64,000 bases of DNA from Botrytis cinerea B05.10 (GCF_000143535.2 NC_037325.1:1860001-1924000), one strand, 5' to 3'; positions 1 to 13,366 are shown, numbered from the stretch's first letter. A program made the numbers and translations. Notes: generated from the letters alone by a model not told the origin.

Positions 1-172
1 ATGATGCCGCAACGGTTACAAGTGTACAAATAATTTGAACTACGGAGAATCAAAAGAATATCGTATAATCGCATGGTTGGACACGGCTTTTATCAACACC
101 GAGATCCCCGAGTCGATCTTCAGTCTTTCATTCTATATTTCCGCGACTTCTTTTCCCATTTCACAACCAATT

Positions 173-1938
173 ATGATGTTGAAAATGCTCATTCTTACGT
201 TCCTGCTTAGTCTATTCCATCAAACCTCTGCCTTCAACAACCTCAGTGTAAATGCATTGGCAGCTCATTTCAGTGAGATCCTCTCACCGAGGTCTCAAGT
301 ATGGCTTCCCGGTAGCGTTAATTACACTTCCGCAATAACTCAAAGATGGACAATCTATCCACCAGCAGAGCCTACTTATATTCTTGCTTTGAAGCCAGCA
401 CTACCTTCTGATATTCAAACCATTGTGAGTTATATTTGTTGTGCCTAGAGATCTTTAAGCCTCTATCACTCATGCCGTCCGTCGGTGAAATCCAAATCAC
501 TTCGAGTCGATGCACCAAGGCTGACACTTCATCAACTGATAACAACGTTATTCAGATTCAATTTGCATCTAAGCACAATGTCCCGTTTATGGCAACAGGT
601 GGAGGACATGGATACTCGTCAACACTACACAGCTGTAAGAATGGAATCGATATCGATCTAGGTTTCTTCCACGATATCAAAATCGACAAAGAAGCAAGCA
701 CCATCACAATTGGAGGATCTGTAAAATTTGGGGAACTCATACAACCATTATTTGATGTTGGAAAAGAAATTCGTAAGACATTTATAGCCTGATCACTGGC
801 AAATTCTGACATTCCCAAGAAACAGGATTAGCACAATGCGTTGGCGTTGTTGGAGCAACATTAGGTGCAGGACTTGGGCCATATACTGGTCTTCACGGTC
901 TAGTAATTGATGCTCTGCTAGAGGTAAAATATGTCACTGGAACAGGCGAATTGATCACAGCATCTAAAACAGAGAATCCAGAACTTTTCTGGGGAGCTAG
1001 AGGAGCTGGCCATCAATTTGGTGTTGTCTACGAAGCCACATACGTAGCACATGATGCCACCAATGATGGACAGCTAATAGTGGCGAGCATGCGATTTCAA
1101 TCCAGCGAGAATGCATCTTTGTGGGAAATACTGAAGGATATTGGAAATAACCAGCCCGGAGAAATGTCATTGGCTTTACAAGTAAATTGGAATGATGAAT
1201 TTGGTGGTGTAAGTCTCTTGTAAGCTAAGATTTTCTCAAAAGCTAACAATCCCCTGCAAATAGCTCAACATCATGATAAACGCAAAATGGGTCGGATCCA
1301 TGGAGGAGGCCCTCATTGCATTTTCCCCATTCTTATCTCTCAGCCCCATTCAAAAAAGCATAACAAAAATTCCTTGGACCAGCCTTTACGACTTATCCGT
1401 TCCCGGCGGCAAAAGTTCTAGCTGTGATCGCGGTACAAAGAGTAGTAATTGGGCTGTGAATCTCTACACCGTCTCTATTCCAACATTCACTCACACATTC
1501 CAAAAATTGGCTCGCTTCTACTCCGATTTTCCTTCGTCAAGAACGAGCTTTTGGTCTATCGAAAAATTCGCCAATTCAGTAACTCTTTCGACACAAGACG
1601 ATGAAACAGCATACCCGTGGAGGAACACTACAATCTATACTTTTGTCGGTTTGCAAATAGATGACGAGTCGCAAGATGATGCTATAAATGCTTTCGGTGC
1701 TTCTTTCCAAGCGGAGATGGCTGAGTCTAGTGGGTATGATGACTTGAGGGTCTACATAAATTATGGTCGAAATGAAGGAGAGGAAGTGTGGTATAGTGAG
1801 AGAAAATTGCCGAGACTGAAGGCATTGAAAAGGAAGTATGATCCATTGGAGTTATTTAGTCACTACAATCCCATGAGGATATCTCAACATGATGAAAAAG
1901 ATATTGATTATGGACACTTTGAAAGGGGACTAAAATGA
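173..1938 (+). CDS. Secreted FAD-linked oxidoreductase (berberine-bridge-like)
   Basis: Four exons: 173-424, 556-772, 820-1208 and 1264-1938, giving 510 residues; all junctions are GT/AG and the frame closes. The start is the ATG opening a hydrophobic signal peptide (MMLKMLILTFLLSLFHQTSA); an upstream in-frame ATG at 35 would bury it. The PP-loop motif GGGHGY near residues 99-104 supplies His102, the usual covalent FAD attachment residue. The QTG-x3-CVGVVGATLG stretch at the exon 2/3 join is the FAD-domain core, and the C-terminus (about 450-495, YINYG...HYNPM) is a BBE segment. In bicovalent relatives a Cys sits two residues further from the VG pair; here that position looks like Ala, so single covalent attachment is likely. 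Family members oxidise alcohols, sugars or secondary metabolites outside the cell; the substrate cannot be told. No biosynthetic cluster lies beside it. Confidence 0.88.
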
Positions 1939-3439
1939 GTCTTGTATATTACACAGACGTATTTTGGGTAATTTGGAGATAGTCTAACTTTATCAACTAG
2001 AGTTTCAAAATTTACAAGATAGATTTGAAGTTTATGAATGCTTTGTCTCCTTTCTTCTTCTCGTTCTTCTGATCCTCATACTGGTATGGTAAGATAATAT
2101 TCTACTCCAAAACACGTGATATCAGTTCAAAAATTAAACGTCATAATATCGATTTAGCTTTCGCTCGGCAACAGATGTATGCTCTCCCGCTCCACGTTAT
2201 GAATTCTCTTTAGTCCTCATCGGCTCTCCAGCTAACATTATTGCTTCTCAAATTCTTACTGTGCGCTCATCATCTCATAATGAACAACTTCTAGACCTCT
2301 TAATCTTCCACGCTCTAAAATCAGCCATGAATCACGATTACCGACGAGTTAAGCGACCATGTTCAAGGAGAACTGAAGGAGAATAATTCCAGATTTTATT
2401 GCAAAATGTTTCTCATCGATAACCACTTGCTTTATATTGAATTTAGATTCTCACAGGGGGGAATCTCGGTAGCTCTGACTGATCTGGAATTAGAATTGAA
2501 TAGCATGCCAAAAATTATCAAAAAGACTGCGACTTATTGTTTAAGACCTACGAACGACTGGAGCTAGAGACAGTGTGGAGAGTTTGCGACTGAAAAGTCT
2601 TATAAGAATTGAAATTCCTGAAATCCAATTTGACTAAAAAAGAACTCTGAATTTGTCGGAGAGATAAAAAGGATAGTTAGCGAGGGACCTTGTAATGTGG
2701 TTAACAGAATAGAAACGGGTATGTCAAATCCTCATAGATGGGTTGAGGATTCATGTAAGAAAGCACTCTCCGACTGTCACTACAGAAAAACGATAATTAG
2801 AATCAATATGTCTCATCTGGCTTTACGTTTGACTGCACAGTCTGCCCCAAAATTATACTTTTGAGCAGATATCCCCTTGCGATACTAAATATTCAATGGC
2901 GACAGATTTAACAGTTCAGGAGGAAAGCATGTAAATGATCCTTGACCATCAAAATACCTCACAGGCATTTTCACGGATTCTGGGTCTTACTATTTTTTCT
3001 ACTCGGTTTCTTTCATAATCTGAAGGCTGCTCTATGTCTCGCATATAGAATATCATAGGCAAACTGAACACATTCATTATTAAAATTACGCTAATTTCCT
3101 AAGCTGAGAGGTTTGTGCGTGAGTAGAACGAGGCATACTTGTTATCTACTATACAATGTTAAATCACTACAAACTTGACCCTTCACCCGTTCCGTGCCTT
3201 CTAAATTCACATCTACCATTGTGTCTGGGCCCCCATCTGATAGTCATAAATCAGAGTGTGCTCCTTCAACTTGTTCTAGATGCTATCATATGCCTTTCCG
3301 AACTTTTGCCATTCAAACAAATGGCCTATCTAGATCCTACGCTGACAACAATCGTTGCCATATGTTTCAATTGAAAGTCTATTCTGAATCAAAATCTCAG
3401 TGACTGGATATCGGCTCGCAGAACTGCTTTAGATTCGAC
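1939..3439. other. Gene-poor interval with no supported feature
   Basis: About 1.5 kb between the oxidase stop and the 3' end of the next gene on the opposite strand. Reading frames are short and overlap one another in different frames (for example around 3156-3403), which is what non-coding sequence gives. I see no repeat family or RNA gene. It must contain both 3' ends, since the two genes converge. Confidence 0.5.
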
Positions 3440-5179
3440 CTAGATTTTATTTTTCGGCTGTTGAGCGCCACAAATTCTCTGAGCTTCATTATATCGATTA
3501 TCCATATGATACTTTGATGCCTGGTGTCTTTTTACTATGCCAGCAACATCTCGAAAGTCTTTCAGCCCCATTCGAATATCGATATCAGGACAGTGTGCGC
3601 ACTCCAAGCGAACGGTATCACGAGAATAGCGAAGAGTAAAATTTGATTGTGGATGTTCCCGTTTTGCGATGTCGAGTTGCCTTTGAATAGCTTCAAGGTC
3701 AAGGTGGATTTCTCTCTCTTTGAAAATTGATTCAAGGGAGCCGTGGCATTGATCGCTTGATGTAATGATTTCTGTCGACTTCTGAGGCTCAGACCTGACT
3801 CGTTGTTTGAACTGTGGATCTCTGTTAACGATATCCTGCCTTTGTCGTTCCCACGAAATTTCGAATCGTTGAAGAATGTTCTTTAACTCTAATTTTCCGA
3901 GTCCGTGGGAATTCGCTTCCATATTATTTCGTCGTTTGGCTACATAGTCGTCGTGTCGTTTTAAATCCAATTTTGTATTTTCTGCAAAAGGTTTAATAAG
4001 CAAGTCAATTGCCGGTGATTTTTTGTTTTTTAACTTCATAAGATCCAACTTTTTGTCTAACTCTGTTCTCGTTTGCTTGATGGTATTGTCGGCAGTAGCT
4101 TCTAATTCCAGCTCCATCCTTCTACGTTTGATAATCTCAGCTCTATCCTCTTGAGCTAACTCTCTTTTCGATGTCTCTTCTTTCGTCACTCTTGCCCTTT
4201 TCCGTTTCTGTCCTGCTATTATAACATATGATGCTGTCTCGGTTGGTGTAGCTTCTGATCGCTCTTCGGATTTCTCTTCTTTCGATTTATATGAGGGTAT
4301 CATGCTTGAGGTATTCTTCAAAAGCTCTCTGGGAGTTTGTTTTCGTCTTGATCCTGGCGTATTATCTACGATTAATGGGACACTAGTTTCCCAACTCCAA
4401 GGCTTTTCTTCTTTCCTTTCACTCGGTCGTGGATTCGTCTTATTTTTGAACTTAATTGCCCTCATATCTTCATATGCCGTCAAGGTGGAAGTAACTGTCT
4501 TCTTGAACAAGCTTCCAGATTCCTCCTTCTTGACCATCGAATGGGGTTTGGCCGATGTATTTTGAAAGAAGCTCCTGGGTTCAATTAACCCTATTTTCTC
4601 ATGTGCCATAGCTGAAGCAACGGTGTTCTCCAGAATTCTCCCACATATTTCTTTATTCGCCGGCCTCGTTCTTCCATCAACACATGTCGACGAGACTTTA
4701 TACTCCCACCATTTCTCAACCTTGACAATCTCCCAAAATGCATATACTCCAAGTCCCAAGCATTTTATATCCTCGATCTTGGTATCAATTGATAACCCGA
4801 CATCTCCATCCATGAGAATAGAATTTCGACCGGTTCTCTTGAAGTGTGATGTCAGAATTTTTTCGATCGTGACAGTCTATAAGATATTAATCAGCATGTC
4901 ACACATTTGGAATGAGGAAAAGGTTTGTAATGTACCCCTTTAACTTTTATCCATAAAAAATCTCCATGCTCACATTTCTCCAAAGAAATTCCAGGTTGTA
5001 AAATCGCGACGTAATATTCCCATGGCTTTCGAGGTACGACGGGTAAGTTTGAGGATGCGACTCGATGTAGATGACTTCAATAAATGATTTTAGCTCTGCG
5101 CAATGCTTAGCTTTTGAATTGTGACGTTTGCTTACGTTCTGTGGTCTTCCTGCTCTCTCGCAGTAGCTGTTCTCAACAT
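3440..5179 (-). CDS. Unrecognised basic protein with C2H2-like C-terminus
   Basis: The main exon (3440-4876) is solid: a long open frame of Lys/Glu/Arg-rich, low-complexity sequence with several basic runs that could be nuclear localisation signals (KRKRAR, KRRRMELE). Near the C-terminus, CAHC followed about 26 residues later by H-x5-H (RHQASKYH) could form a C2H2-like zinc site. I extend it upstream with two short exons, 4936-5074 and 5136-5179, which give an ORF of 539 residues starting MLRTATAREQ. These exons add a more ordered N-terminal part (residues about 30-110, rich in Trp and aromatic residues: KPWEYYV, FLWIKV, YAFWEIV). The N-terminal exons are less certain than the main one; the frame also allows a start at 4813. 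I do not recognise the family. A nuclear, nucleic-acid-linked role is only an inference from charge and the zinc-like motif. Confidence 0.55.
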
Positions 5180-5239
5180 ATTTGCGGCCCCAGTGACGAA
5201 TATTGAGGGTCAGAAAGAAGATACCGTACTAAAGTGGAG

Positions 5240-6780
5240 GTAAAAAGTTGTAAGTGGAAAGATGTCAAAGTGAAATGTTGGTAAGAATTTGACGAATGAT
5301 TAGATTGCCGATAAATTTTTCTCTTGATATAAAGAAGAGAAGGGGTAGATATAGAGCAGGCAAATTATAAACACGGATGTGAGGATGGGGTGGGATGAAT
5401 TGGTATTTATACCATTATATTTATAGTCTACCCTTCAAGCGGCCGACTATTAGTCAATTCGCTAGCATTCAATCAAACTTTAAAATCATTTCTAAAAATG
5501 AGAAATATAAAAGTAAATCGAACATTATATATTCGTTATGTTCGGCCATGGTATATCGAGTGCAATACGACTTTAATGGAGATTCGGTACTCGAAAATAT
5601 ATGGCTTGCTCTAAAAGTGTATTACGTGCTTACCAAAGTTTCAAATCTTCAAATTGATAGGTATTCAATATCACTCAGATCATAGTGAATAAGCAGTTGT
5701 AAATAATCATTAATCACGTTGCGAATCTGTTCCTTCCGTGAACTTCAGGAGCTCATACCTCTTGATGGTCTCAAGTAGCTTGGATAGTATTGAGTTGGAA
5801 GGTACGATAGTTACAGTCAGCGTACTTTATTTTCTCTTGTAAATCCATCTGATTATCCTTTCGCCTTACATTGTGCAAATTCTATCTTCTCTAAATTTTC
5901 AAATCTCAACATTAATAGTGGAAAATGACAGAAAATGCTACCTGCCGCCTCACTCCATCTTCCATCCCCGCTAGACACATCAGAAACAGTATAAATTTAC
6001 GTCCTGATAGGTGTGATACTCTTTTGAGGCTTCAGATGATCCTTTTATTCCTTATTCTGGATCTATTGAGTCTGACAGCGAGCATCTAGATACCCGATTC
6101 TACTTTACCCCTTGTACTGCGACACCCCTCATACGTAGCATTCAGGATTCAAGTACCAAAAATATCGAAAAAATCTTTTTATTCCATAACAATCGAGTCA
6201 CTATGCTTCGTCTACCGTATGCCAGGGTTACATACCATCGACATCAACAAAGTCAACTGGTCCAACTTTCGACTCTAAGATTCGGGTAGAAGTGTCAAAT
6301 TGTCTCTCACTCATCAGAAACCATGTCACTTCGACTTACAGGCCTAGATCTAGATGCAATGCGAGCTGGGCTTCTTCGGAGAGTCATTTGAGGAAAAGAA
6401 AATTGATCCTACTAATGAGCACATTACTGATGATGGTATCAAGACAGTTCTGCGAGTTGACCATGCGAACGAAGCTACAAATTATCGAGTCTACATTCGG
6501 GCACCGAACAACAATAACGGGTCAAACAGGACGAGGGAGAATGACAAATGATTCTACGTGATGCTCGAAATATCATACATATGCACTCATTGTCACTATC
6601 AAGGACTCAATATATTATAACTCGTGTCCATTTTCTATCTACATGTTCCCAAGATCTCAAGCCCAAGAGATTATTATGGCGTTACCGGCACATGGGTAAA
6701 GCGAAACGAGAAATGTTTTTTTCCACTTTTTTTAATTTTGTTTTTCCAAAAAAAAAAACGTTGGTTCTCTTAATTCAAAA
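5240..6780. other. Gene-poor interval with no supported feature
   Basis: Only short overlapping frames are seen. The stretch 6710-6760 has T-runs followed by an A-run. The part next to 5180 must serve as promoter for the minus-strand gene ending at 3440. I see no recognisable protein, repeat or RNA gene. Confidence 0.45.
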
Positions 6781-7026
6781 CTATGCTGAGCCAGCACGTC
6801 TCTCTTTGATGTTCGAGATCTGCGTTTTCATATCTGCACCTCTGACAAAGTCACTCAAGAGACCCCCAAAGCCCTCTTCAGTGCAATGAATGACGGGTCG
6901 CTGAGCGATACCGACAACGACGCCGCCGAGATCCGTTGCTCTTTGCCCATTGTTGACGACATCAGAGGAAGTAGCTCCAGCATCAGCTCCTGGACTAGAC
7001 TTGTTTGAAGCCTTGGGGCTGTCCAT
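6781..7026 (-). CDS. Small unknown protein (81 residues)
   Basis: An open frame of 81 residues beginning MDSPKASNKSS. The first third is rich in Ser, Ala and Gly and looks disordered. The rest is compact with conserved-looking segments (GGVVVGIAQRPVIHCTEEGFGGLL, then a basic end KERRAGSA). The frame stays open upstream to 7116, but a good 5'UTR intron fits better: rev-strand donor GTTAGT at 7121, a CTAAC branch site and acceptor CTAG at 7034, leaving the ATG at 7026 just inside the second exon. There is no signal peptide from this start. I do not recognise the family. The intron placement supports a transcribed gene; the alternative is a chance frame. Confidence 0.5.
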   Translation of the reverse strand: MDSPKASNKSSPGADAGATSSDVVNNGQRATDLGGVVVGIAQRPVIHCTEEGFGGLLSDFVRGADMKTQISNIKERRAGSA

Positions 7027-7033
7027 GTTGGTT

Positions 7034-7121
7034 CTAGATAATGAGGGGTTAGTTAATGCAAACAACGCTGAGGAAGTACCAGTAAATAGAGCAAAGAATA
7101 CAAGCGAGGGTGACAACTAAC
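7034..7121 (-). other. Probable 5'UTR intron of the 81-residue gene
   Basis: Reading the minus strand, GTTAGT opens the interval, CTAAC lies about 20 bases before its end, and it closes with TATCTAG. The start ATG follows eight bases later. All three fungal intron signals are in the expected order and spacing. Confidence 0.5.
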
Positions 7122-7186
7122 CGATGGATGCTCTTCTGGTAGAGAGTATAAAGTCTTGAGGGGTGAGTGGAGAGGAAGTATCGAAG

Positions 7187-7265
7187 TCGATGAGGTGAGA
7201 TATCTGAAGTTTGAGGTTCTTCAGATCGACGAGGTGAGATATTTGAAGTTTGAGGTTCTTCAAAT
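7187..7265. repeat. Two-copy tandem repeat, about 40 bases per unit
   Basis: Two adjacent near-identical units containing GAGGTGAGATAT, GAAGTTTGAGG and TTCTTCA, differing at only a few positions (for example C/T in GATATCTGAAG versus GATATTTGAAG). It lies upstream of the 81-residue minus-strand gene, in its promoter or 5' leader. Confidence 0.85.
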
Positions 7266-7329
7266 GAGATGTTCGATGCTGGTGAAAATGTTTTCCAGTG
7301 CAGGATAGAGACCGTTGTATATATATCCA

Positions 7330-8649
7330 ATCTATCCAGCCCAGAAGGAAATCCACACTAGAACTCTTGAGTCCTAATACGCGCGACTGAAATTGGGGCT
7401 AGATATGTTAGGGTGAGTAGATCTGTACGTCAGGTGACGAAGGCATAATTATGTGTTTGTTAGATCTTAGCGTATGAGTGAACGAGTCCAGCACTCAGTA
7501 GGGTAGTAAGTAAGAGGTATTCGAAGACCTTGGAGATCCTGATCGAAGCGGTTAGGGTTTGGGTGGGAGCTTAATGGGGTCATCGATCATCCTGGGAAGG
7601 AAGCGTGACGTATCAGGATGTACGCGCCAACGAATGATACACGAAAGAATATTTCTGTTTCTTGGATATACAGAAATCGGGATAGACAGATGTAGGCGAA
7701 GAATTGAAGGAGTTGGAATTGTGGGGGATGCGTAAGGAAGGTACAACCTCCATAACAGCTTTCACTCAAATAAGTGCCTAGAATTCATGCACCACCCACC
7801 CACATCATCTCCCATCCTTCAAGATTGGCTTTCCCTTCTTTAATACTCAGAATAAACTTTGAATTATCCTCCAGATGAGTCCCCAATATACCTATACATA
7901 AAAGGCACACCTCGCTAAATTTTCCGTATTTGTGATGTTGTGTAAGCCAACCATTACCGTTTATTATCCTTTTCACCATACAAATCATCACTGATACAAA
8001 AAATCCAAGTAACATTAAAGTATTTATACTAGATTGGCGTTGAATGAAAAATCGATAAAGTAGAGGCATTTGATTCTTCGAAAATATTGAAAAGAGTAAG
8101 GTTTTCGATAGAACTTGATCGGAGAGTAAAGTCAGCTGGAAGCTGGAAAGTTCATGGAATATGATATAAAGTAAGAAATTGGATTGGAAATTATAAGAGA
8201 TGTAATGGATTTTACTACACCCTCCTCATGGAAAATCGCGACTGGCGCACAACCACAAGACCTCACCTACAACTGCCATCGGATATCTTTCAGAATTTGG
8301 CCGATGGATAATTCAGCCAATGCAATTGGATCAGATTGTAAATCACATACCTCTATCAACCTCTACCAGTTTGAGAAGTAAGATTCTACCTTTGCCATAG
8401 TACCTGTCATCTTTTACCCGTTATATTCACGATGGGATGGCCCGACGGAGCACGGGGCAACTATTCCGTTTCTGAAGGTGACATTGGTAAGTTTGAATAG
8501 AATCCGACTGCCGTACATTCAAGTCATTGTTTCTATCTTCCTAGCATATTCCAAAACGCCATTGCTATGCATGCATACGATCAAATCATTCATTTCCCAT
8601 CCGCCATTCTACACACAAATTCCTTTCTCCATCCTCACCTATCGACTCC
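7330..8649. other. Gene-poor interval with no supported feature
   Basis: Lies between the small minus-strand gene and the 3' end of the flippase. A minus-strand frame at 7785-8069 has one hydrophobic segment but no recognisable domain or clear splice partners, so I do not call it. Confidence 0.4.
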
Positions 8650-11600
8650 TCAAATCCCCTGCACCTTCCTGTAACTAGGTGGTTTGATCGTTCTCCTAAT
8701 CAATTTCCCAGCATACGGTGGAATAAGTGAAATCGCCGAGATAGCTGCAACTCTCCATACAAAACCCCTAAATTATATATTAGCTTCACTCCTTTCAATC
8801 CTTCTTTACTACAGTAACTCAGACAAAAGGAGGGAAGAAGCAAAACTCACCAAGTAACAACGAACGACAAGTCAAAATATCCTCCCAAGAATGGAATACT
8901 TCCTAAATACAGCAAACCTGTCCCAATCAGACTCACTATCATAACCGGATGCCATGTTGTTATTTCGAAAGCCACCATCGTGAGTTCATTCAATACCAAC
9001 ACTGTGAAACTAACAGCCACCATTCTTGGTCCATCGACTTCTGTGAGAATTTGAGAAAGACCCTGGATCATTCCACCTTGGTAGATGGAAACAAAGACCC
9101 AAACAAAAAATGTTCGGTAGGAAAGTGATGAGCCAGATGTAAGTTCTTTATAAAGTTCCGGGTAAAGATTGGCGAGATCTTCGTCGACATCTTTATCAAG
9201 AACCAGAGAAAAGACTGGTGCCATCGTATAAACAGTTGCGTAACCGACGAGCAACCAATCTTTGTATAGTCCTTCCGGTTCGAATTTTATAGCAATGCTA
9301 TACATTGTTTGAGCCACACTAATGATGAGACCTCTATGAATTACAAACTGGGCCAGTTTAGCACTTCGTTTGTAACTATTCCGTCCATGCCAAACGAGAA
9401 GTTTGGTGAGATGACAGAATTGTTCGATCGAGAAATCCGCAGCGAGAGAAGCTTGTCTTCCTTCTTTTCCAACTATACCTACACCCACATCCGCAGCTTG
9501 GATCATGGAAACATCATTTCCTCCATCTCCGATACAACAAACACGTTTTTTGGTATATTCTCGAATGAGTTTTGCGACATCGGCTTTTTGAGTTGGTGAA
9601 CATCGGCATGCAACGACAGCTGGAAGAAGCACTGCCAAAGATATAAATTCGGTTCGAAAGTGTGTTAAAAGTAAAGCTAGACTCTCACCATCGATTAAGA
9701 GACAAGCATCAGTTTTGCCACGAAGAAAGTCGAGATGATCCTGAGCATTATCCTTTCTCCTAAGCTTATCGATGGTATGTATGTATTGACCTCTTGCTAC
9801 CAATTTGGCGCTGACAGCAACGCATCGAGCAGTTTCGACTTTATCACCAGTCAACATCCAAATCTTGATACCTGCGTTTCGTAGTAATTCCAGCGAAGGC
9901 TTGACATCCTTTTGAAGTTTATCCTCAACACCAGTGACACCTAAAAGCTCAAGGTCCTTCTCGAGGAAATGTGAAACCACACGAGCCATACCGGCATCTC
10001 GATTATTAATAGAAACTGAAGCCTCCTTATAGCTTTGCGAAAAGTCCTTGTAGTTTTGAACAGACATCTTCTTTCGTCCAACAACCAAAGTGCGAAGACC
10101 TTCTCTTGCCATATTTGCAGTTTCCTCATCAAGCCAATCATTTGCAGCGACAATTGAAGTCATAACAGTATCTGCACCTTTTTGATAGAACCAAATCTCT
10201 CCAGCTTCGAGATTACTGCTCGAGGATGTTTCAGAACCATCAAGGAATTGAACAATGATTCCCATACGTTTTCCTTCAGAGGTAAAGGGGAAAACTTCAA
10301 GAATACGAACACGAACGACTGAGCGACCGGTATCGACTGATTGTAATAGCATCCCTTTCCTATCACGATGAATCAACCGCAATCCGACAGCTTCGGTCCA
10401 TTTAACGATTGCAATCTCATCAGGTGAAGAGGCTTGATAAGATGTTACATCTTGGCCATTTATTTCTTCAATAGTAGGGGTGACATTATGACAAAGAGCA
10501 AGAGCGAGAACTACATCACGTACTCTCGACCCAATCTCTCTTCGGGTCCGAGTGGCGGTAATAGTATTTGAAGCGACAGATGAAGGTGTGACAAGTATTG
10601 AAGATTGATTGGCATCTACAGGGACTGAGAATCCTTGCTTGACATAGGAGGCAACTTCATCCATTGCTTCATTTGCATACGAGACAGTTCCAACATGGAT
10701 TTTCTTCATTTCCATTTCATTTTGCGTGAGTGTTCCAGTTTTGTCGCTGAGTAGATATTCAATTCGACCAAGTTCCTCGGGTATAGTACTTGTACGAACA
10801 ACAGCTCCTTCAATTCCTGGATCTCGTTGAATGAACCAAGAGTAAACACTCTTCCCCATATCCAGATTGACACGAAGACTGATGGGTACAATTGTGGAAA
10901 ACAATACTAGAAATCTCATGATTTTCACATACCATTTGACTCCCTCAACGTGCTCAAACCCTTCTAGTGCAACAAGAACAACAGATAATGTAAGTGTCAA
11001 TGCGCAAAGAATTTTAGTAAGGGAGTTGATTTCATTCTCAAGAAGACCGGTTTTCGATCGAGATGGAGAAGTAGAAAGAGCTGATCTAGTTTGAGGTCCA
11101 GTATAAACGATTACTGCCAAAGTGGTAGCACTTGAAGCAAGAACAGTATTGGCCCAAGCAGTATTGTCAATCGTCAATGGTGCTGAATCCCCCTCATTAT
11201 CATCAGGGTCCGCTCCCCCTTTCGGCAAATGTGGGTCATACTCACTAGCACCTTTGGGAAGGAGACTAACGGTACCAATGAATTCATTGACCTTTTTATC
11301 GGGTTTCCCAGCTACAACACGAAGACGTATAAATTCAGAAGGGTCAAGAGATTGTGTTAAAGGAGAGCCTAATCTCAATTTCCAGTCTGTCTCACCATCC
11401 AATTGATCTGTTCGGATAAAGGTTTCACCTGCGCCGGCTGCATCTGCTGAGGGTGTATTTCCAAGTTGAGAAGTTGACCCTCGAGATTCTGAAGTGGTGG
11501 CTGTAGACTGATCGATTGAAGGATCAGATATTGGATCTACCAGTAAAGACTCGGATGGTTCAATAATATTGGTCACTGCAGGTTCATGTGATACCGCAGC

Positions 11601-12767
11601 TGAGGATTCATTGGCTGTACTCTTCAGAATAACGACATCTGCAGGAACTCTTTGATCCTTTCCTAATTTCAATACATCTCCAACTTTCAAATCTCTAGAT
11701 TTTCGGACCACCTCACGAACGCTTGAACTTGGTGCATCTCGTCCTTGACCTTGGGTATCTTCCTCTTCTTCTTGTATATCTGATAAGCGATCCGGTTGGG
11801 TTAAAAGCTTTCCCTTTTTTGCTTTCCCCTTGGACTTTAACTTCTTCCTTGCACTATATTTATCCGTGTCCGCTTGTGAAGGTTTATCGAAACATAAGAC
11901 AGTGTATCCCTCGGAATTCGCTTCGGAATCTCGTCTTCGTCTTCCAATATCATCAAAAGCCTCCTTCCCGAGGGTGATCGCCAAAACAAACACTAAAGGC
12001 ACAATATATGTTGAGAGGTATCCAATTCGCAAAGGTGGTATCGCTTGAGATAAAGCGACAAGTAAAAAGTACATGTTGAAAAAGAAAGAAAATTCGTTAT
12101 ACAGAGTTCGTGGTAAAAAGCTAATCGGGGTATATTTTGCATTCGAAACGGCATTGGGAGGAAATCGTGAAGTTTGCGTGGCACCAACTTGTACTGTTCT
12201 CGATGAAGCTGGATCATGTTCGTCGTCTTGTTCTTCGCCTTCTTCTGGTTGTGGCTGCGATGGGTTGTTTCCTGACAAGAAGCTTGGAAGCCGTATTTGT
12301 GATGATATATTCTTTACTCTGTCGAAGCTTGACCGACGTCCTCCTCGAGATCTCGCACTTCCACTTCCACTTCCATCTCCTGGTAATAAAGGTGCATCGT
12401 CGTCCACGGCATTCTCACTTCCTCCCGACATCCTCCCCATCCCATCCCCTCCCAAATCGTCATTTAATAAACCTCGCAGATCTTCACTCTCTGTATCGAC
12501 ATCCCTGTTTCTTCCCAAATCACCATAACCTCTATTTCTGGCAAAATTTCGCAGACCACCCATACGCAGATTTCTTAAGGGTATATTCGGACCCCGTCGT
12601 TCTTTACTGGATTTCTGTTGATTGTGTGAAGAAGAATTGGATGATTTTGAAGTAGGAGAAGTTATTGGATCCAGTTCCTGCAAGTCCAGCTCAAGGTCGG
12701 AATCCGCATCATCCACAGGAGAGTCTGGTGGATTTGATTCATGGTGATATGCAGAGCTCGAAGACAT
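8650..12767 (-). CDS. NEO1: P4-type ATPase (Neo1-like phospholipid flippase)
   Basis: Two exons, 8851-12767 and 8650-8767, joined across an 83-base GT/AG intron; 1344 residues. Without the last exon the protein would stop at SFVVTW; with it the family tail appears (WGFVWRV... ending RKVQGI). P-type ATPase landmarks are in order: DGET near 457, PISLR before the phosphorylation loop, DKTGTLT with the acceptor Asp675, SSPDE, the KGAD nucleotide site, MLTGDK, and GDGGND at 1080-1085. The first pair of membrane helices is near 230-275 and the rest follow GDGGND. The acidic, Ser-rich N-terminal 200 residues look disordered. Neo1-class flippases move aminophospholipids to the cytosolic leaflet at Golgi and endosomes and act without a Cdc50 subunit. 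The family assignment is firm; substrate details are known only from yeast. Confidence 0.95.
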
Positions 12768-13366
12768 GCCTCATGGATGCGGTTGAGTAATATGTGATCA
12801 TAAAATAAGGGGAGAATAGTAAAAGTAATTGTATCTATTGTGTTATTATTAATTTTTGTCTTTCTTTACTTGTTGAAAGTCTCAGCCACGAAATCAACGT
12901 CGTCAATAATCAAAGTTATGCTCGCAGAAAGAGTAATTATGTTCGAGAGAGTATTGGGTTGAGTGGTTGCTGGGTACTAGGGAGCCTTGTAGCTACAAGG
13001 ATACAGCACCGAAATAGCGTGTTGTAATATTTACCCAGGGAGGACCGTCCGCCTGTCTGGATAGTAATTCTATAGACACACGTGAATCATGTGAATCGTG
13101 TCAATCACGCCAACCATGTCGGCGTTGGATTTACTTACTACTTACATCGTAGAGCATGTTTCACTTGGAGTCTATAGTTAGCATCTTTCGATTGATTGAA
13201 TGACGCTCCGCTGGCCCTCAGGGAGCCACTGCCGTGGAGGCAGACTACTTCAGCATGGGGTTTCCTCGTCACTTGGAATCATCACTCGAAGCAAGCAATC
13301 GGTTGATCGTGACTACTGCAAGGCGTGTACCCAAACAGAGCTTCGAGCGCAGCGAGCTATGGGGGT

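Noticed and set aside
7785..8069. 94-codon minus-strand frame with a hydrophobic segment
   Set aside because: No family recognised and no splice partners; hydrophobicity follows from local base composition.
12073..12528. Plus-strand reading frame of 151 codons
   Set aside because: Antisense to the N-terminal exon of the flippase; its Ser/Pro-rich reading is the mirror of that exon's simple sequence.
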